From NCBI GenBank assembly GCA_014240065.1, contig JAAZXR010000008.1:1-64000 (forward strand): a DNA stretch of 64,000 nucleotides, given 5' to 3'. Below the pieces are notes generated by a model. It saw only the letters and a program-made list of their open reading frames with translations, had not been told where the DNA came from and searched no databases. A program made the translations under genes and the position numbers. Position 1 is the stretch's first letter, and the number at the start of each line of letters is the position of its first letter. Positions 59,175-64,000 of this stretch are shown here, piece by piece. Source of the stretch: Myxococcales bacterium (GTDB lineage: Bacteria; Myxococcota_A; Polyangia; Nannocystales; Nannocystaceae).

Positions 59175-59930
59175 CTAGGCGCGATTCATCAACGAGGCCG
59201 CGTACGCGGCGCCGAAGCCGTTGTCGATGTTGACGGTGACGACCCCTGGAGCGCACGCGGTCAGCGAGGACAGCAGCGCGGCGAGACCGTCAAAGCTCGC
59301 GCCGTACCCCACAGAGGTAGGGATGGACACCACCGGCCGCGCGAGCAGGCCCGCGAGCACCGACGGCAACGCCGCCTCCATCCCAGCGACCGTGATGACG
59401 ACGCGGGCCTCCCGGATCTCATCCAGGACACCGAGCAGACGATGCAACCCTGCGACCCCCACATCAGTCCACGTGCGGACCTCATTCCCCATCACAGCGG
59501 CGCAAAGCTCCGCCTCGCGCGCCACCGGGAGGTCGGAGGTCCCCGCGACCACCACCCCAATCGTCCCCTGGCCGCGGCGCGCGTGGTCGCCATGCGCGTA
59601 GGCCACCCGCGCCACCTCATCGTAGCGCAGCGCCTCAAATTCTCGGACGAGCGCCGCGCCGACCTCCGGGTCCAATCGCGTGCACAGGATATTCTTATGA
59701 GCGGACAGCAACGCGCCGACAATCCCCCGCAGCTGCTCAAGAGTCTTGCCCGCGCCATAGACCACCTCGGGAAACCCCCGCCGATTCGCGCGGTCCGTGT
59801 CGAGCTTCGCGAACCCTAGATCGCGCTCAAATGCCGCCCTCAGGGCTTTCTGTGCCGCTCCCTCGCTCAGCTCCCCTCGCGCATGCGCGCCGAGGATCTC
59901 TCGCAGCCGATCTTCGCGAGCGTCGCTCAC
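59175..59930 (-). CDS. larB: Nickel-pincer cofactor biosynthesis protein LarB (P2CMN synthase)
   Basis: 251 residues from the GTG at 59930. FPEVVYGAGKTLEQLRGIVGAL in the N-terminal part, then a PurE-like domain: VVVAGTSDLPVAREAELCA, DVGVAGLHRLLGV, VAGMEAALPSVLAGL, and CAPGVVTVNIDNGFGAAY. The Cys in CAPG corresponds to the covalent catalytic Cys of LarB. It carboxylates and hydrolyses nicotinic acid adenine dinucleotide to the dicarboxylate precursor of the NPN cofactor. Its start overlaps the larE stop by 4 bases (GTGA). Confidence 0.95.
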   Translation of the reverse strand: MSDAREDRLREILGAHARGELSEGAAQKALRAAFERDLGFAKLDTDRANRRGFPEVVYGAGKTLEQLRGIVGALLSAHKNILCTRLDPEVGAALVREFEALRYDEVARVAYAHGDHARRGQGTIGVVVAGTSDLPVAREAELCAAVMGNEVRTWTDVGVAGLHRLLGVLDEIREARVVITVAGMEAALPSVLAGLLARPVVSIPTSVGYGASFDGLAALLSSLTACAPGVVTVNIDNGFGAAYAASLMNRA

Positions 59931-60763
59931 GATTGAATTGTCTCTCCCTTCAACACCACGTTGAGAGAGCCCGAACGAAACCCAGCGAGGTCCAGCGTGA
60001 CCCATTGATAGCCCGCCGCCTTGACGCCGCGCACGAGCGCGGCGCGCTCGACGATGGCTCGCTCGAGCTCCGCGCCACCAAGCTCGATGCGCGCGATGTC
60101 CCCGTGATGACGAACGCGGAACTGGGTGAAGCCGAGCGTCCGGACCGCCGCCTCTGCCCGTTCGATCTTCGCGAGCACCTCCCGGTCCACAGCGACGCCG
60201 TGGGGCACGCGGCTCGCGAGACACGGCGACGCGACCTTGGCGTGGTTGGGTATGTCGAGCATCTTCGCCAGCGCGCGCACGTCTTCTTTTCCGAGCCCTG
60301 CTTCGATGAGGGGTTTTTGAACCGACCACGCCGCCGCGGCGCGCATCCCCGGACGATGTCCTCCGGGCCGCACATCGTCGAGATTGTCACCGGAGAGAAC
60401 ATGGGCGAAGCCCTCGCGTTCAGCCAAGGATCGGAGCCGCTCAAACAGCTCGGACTTGCAATGAAAGCAGCGATCCCCGGCGTTGGCGCGGTACCCGGGG
60501 CGAGAGAGTTCGTCCGTGTCCATGCAGCGGTGCGGCAACGCGAGGTTCTTGGCGAGATCCATCGCGTGGATGCGCTCGGATCCCGACAGCGACGCGGAGA
60601 TCCCCGTCACCGCCAACGCGCGGGCGCCGAGCTCCCGGTGCGCCACCACGGCGACCAGCGTCGAGTCCACGCCACCCGAGTAGGCGACGACGGCTGAACC
60701 ATAGCCCCGAATACACTCGGAGAGGCGGTGGTAGCGCGGGTCCGCTGTCGCCGAGGCGCTCAC
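59927..60763 (-). CDS. larE: LarE: ATP-dependent sulfur transferase for the nickel-pincer cofactor, three-Cys form
   Basis: 278 residues from the GTG at 60763. PP-loop SGGVDSTL (residues 29-36); SGDNLDD; and three cysteines, C99 and C102 in DRCFHCKSEL plus C181 in SPCLASR. Lactobacillus LarE relies on the single C181 equivalent and gives up its own sulfur. Forms with all three cysteines, as in Thermotoga, bind a [4Fe-4S] cluster that can carry the sulfur. This one fits the latter. It adds sulfur to the LarB product. Start and stop overlap neighbours by 4 bases. Confidence 0.95.
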   Translation of the reverse strand: MSASATADPRYHRLSECIRGYGSAVVAYSGGVDSTLVAVVAHRELGARALAVTGISASLSGSERIHAMDLAKNLALPHRCMDTDELSRPGYRANAGDRCFHCKSELFERLRSLAEREGFAHVLSGDNLDDVRPGGHRPGMRAAAAWSVQKPLIEAGLGKEDVRALAKMLDIPNHAKVASPCLASRVPHGVAVDREVLAKIERAEAAVRTLGFTQFRVRHHGDIARIELGGAELERAIVERAALVRGVKAAGYQWVTLDLAGFRSGSLNVVLKGETIQS

Positions 60764-61986
60764 TCGTCTCCCCCTTGCGCGACCCGATAGGCGTCACGAG
60801 CCGCGCTAGAAACCTCGTGTACCGACACCCCCGCCTGTCGCGCAGCGCGGGCGCACTCCTCATACTCGGGGATCGCTCCAGCCTCGCTCACCTTCATGGT
60901 GATGGTGCCGTAGCTGCAGTGGACCTCCACAAAATCCCGCGACAACACGAAGCGGGGCGTGCGAGTCACCCGCACCCCGAGCGAACCAGTCGCCTTCATC
61001 AACAGCTTGGCGAGACGCGCGTCATCGTCCTGGGCGCACATCACCTCTACGACGGTGCCCGGCCTCCCCTTCTTCATGATGCACGGGATCGCGGTGACGT
61101 CGAGCGCCCCCTGCTCCATCATCAACTCCATCGCGAAGGCCAACTGTTCACCTGTGGCGTCGTCCACGTTGGTTCGCAAGAGCGCGACGGACTCCCGCTG
61201 AAGAGCGGCGCCCGCCCCCTCACCGGTGGACTCGTCGCGCCCGATCCCACGCCCCCCGATGAAGGTTCCGACCACACCTCTGAGAACACTCGTCTCGCGC
61301 GCGCCCGCGCCATAGCCGACCCGCTGCGGCACAAAGCGGACGCCGGGCTCGATCGGCTGCCCCAGCGCCGCGACCAGGCTCATGCCCGTGGGGGTCACCA
61401 TCTCGCCTTCCCCCTGCCCGAGCGCGATCTCAAAGCGACCCGCCGCGAGCTCGAGCACGGCGGGAACTGGCACGGGCAATTCACCGTGGTCGCACCTCAC
61501 CACGCCGCTCCCGGAGGGCAACGGACCGCAGCGAACGCTCGTGATCCCGAGCTCATCAAGCGCGACACATGCCCCGCAGATATCAAGAATCGCGTCCGCG
61601 GCGCCCACCTCATGAAAATGGACCTGCTCCACTGCGATGCGGTGGACCGCGGCCTCCGCCGTGGCGAGCGCGTAAAAGGTCCTCGTCGCCCACGCTTTCG
61701 CCCGCGCCGACATGGACGAGGCCGCGATCTTCGCTTCAATCTCCGGGAGGTGACGGTGCCCGTGCTCGTGCGGCACGGTGAACAAAATTCGCGTCGCGCC
61801 CACCTCCCGACGCGTGGCCTGAGAAACCTCCATCGACCAGTCTGGCAGGTCAAGACTGCGCAGCGTCGATTCCAGCCCTTCGGCGTCGGCGCCGAGATCG
61901 AGGAGCATGCCCAAAAACATGTCGCCAGCGAGCCCGCCCGCCGCGTCGAGCATCAAGGAGGAGGCTTCAAACTCGCCCGCGCTCAC
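60760..61986 (-). CDS. larC: LarC: nickel insertase for the pincer cofactor
   Basis: 408 residues from the GTG at 61986. [72 protein letters not shown] and [13 protein letters not shown] are the LarC consensus. It inserts nickel into the bis-thiocarboxylate precursor using CTP. In Lactobacillus larC is split by a programmed frameshift; here it is one uninterrupted frame. The N-terminal GTG overlaps the pyrC stop (GTGA). Confidence 0.95.
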   Translation of the reverse strand: MSAGEFEASSLMLDAAGGLAGDMFLGMLLDLGADAEGLESTLRSLDLPDWSMEVSQATRREVGATRILFTVPHEHGHRHLPEIEAKIAASSMSARAKAWATRTFYALATAEAAVHRIAVEQVHFHEVGAADAILDICGACVALDELGITSVRCGPLPSGSGVVRCDHGELPVPVPAVLELAAGRFEIALGQGEGEMVTPTGMSLVAALGQPIEPGVRFVPQRVGYGAGARETSVLRGVVGTFIGGRGIGRDESTGEGAGAALQRESVALLRTNVDDATGEQLAFAMELMMEQGALDVTAIPCIMKKGRPGTVVEVMCAQDDDARLAKLLMKATGSLGVRVTRTPRFVLSRDFVEVHCSYGTITMKVSEAGAIPEYEECARAARQAGVSVHEVSSAARDAYRVAQGGDE

Positions 61987-63080
61987 GGCTGGACCCTCCA
62001 GCGCAAGCGTTGACCCGCGAATAATGGGATCACCTCCGAGTCTCCGAGGGGATAGGTGGCTGGGACCTCCCACGATTCCCGCGCGAGCGTGATCGTGCCC
62101 TCGTTGCGCGCGAGGCCATAAAAGTCTGCGCCGAAGCAGCTCGCGAACCCCTCGAGGAGGGCGAGGTTACCCGCGTCTTCGAAGGCCTGCGCGTAGAGCT
62201 CAATCGCCGCGAAGGCGGTGTAGCAGCCGGCGCAGCCGCAAGCTCGCTCCTTGCGATCCACGCCATGCGGGGCGGAGTCTGTCCCCGCGAAGAAGCGCGG
62301 ATCGCCAGACAGCGCCGCGCGCACCAAGGCCTCGCGATGGCGCTCCCGCTTGAGCACAGGCAAGCAATAATGATGCGGGCGGATCCCTCCCTCGAAGATG
62401 GCGTTCCGGTTCATCAAGAGGTGATGGGCGGTGATCGTCGCGGCGACACGCGCTCTCGCGCCGGAGACGAAGTCGACCGCGTCGCTCGTCGTGATGTGCT
62501 CGAGCACCACCGGCAGCGCGGGGAATCGCTCGACGAGCGGCGCGAGGGTCTGCTCGACGAACACGCGCTCGCGGTCAAAAATATCGACCGATGGATCCGT
62601 GCTCTCCCCGTGAATCAGCAAGGGCATGCCGACGGCCTCCATGCGTTCGAGGGCCGGATATACGCCGTCCAAGCGGGCGACACCGGCGTCGGAATTCGTG
62701 GTCGCGCCCGCGGGATACAGCTTGACGGCGAGCACCCCCGCAGCCATCGCCGCGTCGATATGATCCGGCGTCGTCTGTGGCGCGAGGTACAGCGTCATTT
62801 TTGGATCGAAGGTGCTCTCGGGACCGATGGCCTCGACGATCCTCGCGCGATATGCCTGCGCGTCCTCGGCGGTGAACACCGGCGGCACGAGGTTCGGCAT
62901 CACCATCGCCCGGCCAAAGACACGGGCCGAGTGACCAACGACCGCTCGCATCGCGTCCCCGTCTCGGAGGTGAAGGTGCCAGTCATCTGGCCGCCGGATG
63001 GTGATTTGCTCGACCACGGTGCGGATATACCAGCCCGGCGCGCCCCATACGATCCGTCGTGTGCGGGCCGAATCAGCCAT
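61983..63080 (-). CDS. pyrC: Dihydroorotase, class II PyrC
   Basis: 365 residues. Zinc ligands WHLHLRDGD, the carboxylated-Lys region [28 protein letters not shown] and [10 protein letters not shown] are all present. It closes carbamoyl-aspartate to dihydroorotate in pyrimidine synthesis. The start at 63080 may be too early; a GTG near 63017 ([13 protein letters not shown]) is an alternative. It leads an operon with larC, larE and larB, each joined by 4-base overlaps. Confidence 0.95.
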   Translation of the reverse strand: MADSARTRRIVWGAPGWYIRTVVEQITIRRPDDWHLHLRDGDAMRAVVGHSARVFGRAMVMPNLVPPVFTAEDAQAYRARIVEAIGPESTFDPKMTLYLAPQTTPDHIDAAMAAGVLAVKLYPAGATTNSDAGVARLDGVYPALERMEAVGMPLLIHGESTDPSVDIFDRERVFVEQTLAPLVERFPALPVVLEHITTSDAVDFVSGARARVAATITAHHLLMNRNAIFEGGIRPHHYCLPVLKRERHREALVRAALSGDPRFFAGTDSAPHGVDRKERACGCAGCYTAFAAIELYAQAFEDAGNLALLEGFASCFGADFYGLARNEGTITLARESWEVPATYPLGDSEVIPLFAGQRLRWRVQP

Positions 63081-63401
63081 TCACACCCCTGCGCCTGCCC
63101 CGAGCGCGACAGAAGGCGCGAGACACGCCCCTCTCGGGTTGCGGCGCGCCGGAGGTGCTCACCAGCCGGTCCTACGAATTCGAGGCTGAAGCGCGCCCGC
63201 ATGGCGTTCCGCTGCGCCCGCTCGCAGCGTGCATAGCGTTTCGCACTTGCGAGGATCACGGGCCCGCGATTTCGCGATCGAAGGAAGTGTCGCGACGCGC
63301 GCATGACACTTGACACCTCCGCCTCAAAAGGCCGAAATACCGCCTCTAACGCCCCGTCCGACACGAATTTCGGACCTCGGGCGCCAAGGAGCGAGGCCCA
63401 C
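63081..63401. other. Intergenic region between pyrC and the HAD gene
   Basis: About 320 bases separate two divergent genes. I see no gene. It should hold both promoters; only the HAD-side one is suggestive (separate entry). Open frames here are Arg/Ala-rich without domain. Confidence 0.6.
63285..63338 (+). promoter_or_regulatory. Candidate promoter and operator of the HAD gene
   Basis: A perfect -35 TTGACA (63310-63315) is followed at 17 bases by a weak -10, CGAAAT (63333-63338). An inverted repeat AAGTGTC-N13-GACACTT (63285-63311) ends on the -35, a common layout for a repressor site. Confidence 0.35.
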
Positions 63402-64000
63402 GTGACCGCGAGCTATTTCGATGTTGATGGAACCCTGGTGCGCACAAATCTGATGCACACCGCCATCTATTATATGGCGAACCAGATCAACCCGCTGCGC
63501 TCTGCCAAGAGCCTGGCTCGGTTGGCCTTGCGCGCCCCCCAACTCCTTTTGTCGGAGCTTCGCGATCGACGAACATTCAACGAGCAGCTGTTCGAGTGCT
63601 TCGCCGGGATGTCAGAGGATCGCCTGGTCTGCCTCGCGGACGACACCTACAACTTCGCCATGAAGGACGCGCTGTTCACCGGCGCCCGCGACCTCATCTC
63701 GAGGTGCAAGGCCGAGGGACAAGAAGTGGTGTTGATCTCTGGCGCCCTCGATTTCCTGCTCGAGCGGCTCGCGGCGGACCTCGGCGCGGACCATTGGGTC
63801 GGCAACCGCCTCGAGATCAACGACGAACACTGCACGGGGAAGCTCTTGCGACCTGTGGTCGCCGGTCCGACGAAGGCTCGCCTGATCGTCGAGCACGCGC
63901 GCACCAAGGGCCACGATCTCGCCGAGTGCTTCGGCTATTCGGACAGCTACTCCGATGTCCCCATGCTCTCCGTCGTAGGACGACCCGCCGCCGTCAACCC
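63402..64000 (+). CDS. HAD-IB family phosphatase (partial, runs off the right edge)
   Basis: About 199 residues are visible, from a GTG with AAGGAG about 10 bases upstream. YFDVDGTL is motif I, VVLISGALDFLLERLA motif II, a Lys in GPTKARLI motif III and FGYSDSYSDVPML motif IV. The SerB-like HAD-IB family includes phosphoserine phosphatases. Versions fused to a PlsC acyltransferase at the C terminus are common in actinobacteria and myxobacteria; whether such a domain follows cannot be seen. Confidence 0.88.
   Translation, partial: MTASYFDVDGTLVRTNLMHTAIYYMANQINPLRSAKSLARLALRAPQLLLSELRDRRTFNEQLFECFAGMSEDRLVCLADDTYNFAMKDALFTGARDLISRCKAEGQEVVLISGALDFLLERLAADLGADHWVGNRLEINDEHCTGKLLRPVVAGPTKARLIVEHARTKGHDLAECFGYSDSYSDVPMLSVVGRPAAVN

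Noticed and set aside
60760-61986. Programmed frameshift in larC as in Lactobacillus
   Set aside because: The gene is a single continuous frame with both halves present.

Overview
The window is GC-rich bacterial DNA that I place in the Myxococcota, most likely the Nannocystis/Plesiocystis/Enhygromyxa group. Three secreted lipoproteins carry long Gly-Asp (GD) hexanucleotide-repeat linkers behind the lipobox (5886-7772, 8050-9120, 43479-45251). A trypsin-like protease ends in a MYXO-CTERM-type tail (Cys-x-Cys, one membrane helix, Arg run; 38343-39776). This placement is inferred from style of sequence; there is no rRNA or tRNA gene in the window.

Layout. 0-5.8 kb: tail of a proline-rich protein, an aminotransferase, a DeaD-type RNA helicase, a membrane-linked methyltransferase and an orphan DNA methyltransferase. 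5.9-13.5 kb: secreted metzincin and esterase-like lipoproteins flanking a sulfatase relic, then small enzymes (DUF523, NmrA-like SDR, methyltransferase, DUF4336, DUF1801). 13.6-18 kb: a LysR regulator divergent from a CDGSH/DoxX pair with two dyads between them, a PD-(D/E)XK-like protein, a membrane protein, and DNA glycosylase tag followed by a tandem duplication and a DoxX relic. 18-25.4 kb: a TPR membrane protein, an FeS-BCP-family photolyase that seems to lack its cluster cysteines, an acetolactate-decarboxylase-like lipoprotein, a lower-GC patch (DUF2200, DUF1772) and ychF.

25.6-33.7 kb is the most interesting region: nine tightly coupled minus-strand genes. In transcription order they are a FabD-like acyltransferase, FabZ-like dehydratase, PksF-like ketosynthase, FabG, HMG-CoA-synthase-like enzyme, ECH1 (PksH-like), ECH2 (PksI-like) and two FabL-like enoyl reductases. 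This is a beta-branching (HCS) cassette joined to a near-complete set of discrete type II fatty-acid enzymes. There is no PKS megasynthase and no acyl carrier protein in the window. A TolC-family gene lies upstream on the same strand.

35.8-49.6 kb: a GNAT/SDR gene pair, secreted hydrolases (MYXO-CTERM protease, penicillin-acylase-type lipoprotein, second metzincin), a rhodanese/MauE pair behind a repeated palindrome, gcdH, and an sspB to tcdA run. 49.7-59.2 kb: a PlsC acyltransferase, three proteins of unknown function, a TPR lipoprotein, pckA, a receiver-GGDEF diguanylate cyclase and a hydrolase. 59.2-63.1 kb: a translationally coupled pyrC-larC-larE-larB operon for the nickel-pincer cofactor, without larA nearby. 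The right edge holds the start of a HAD-IB phosphatase.
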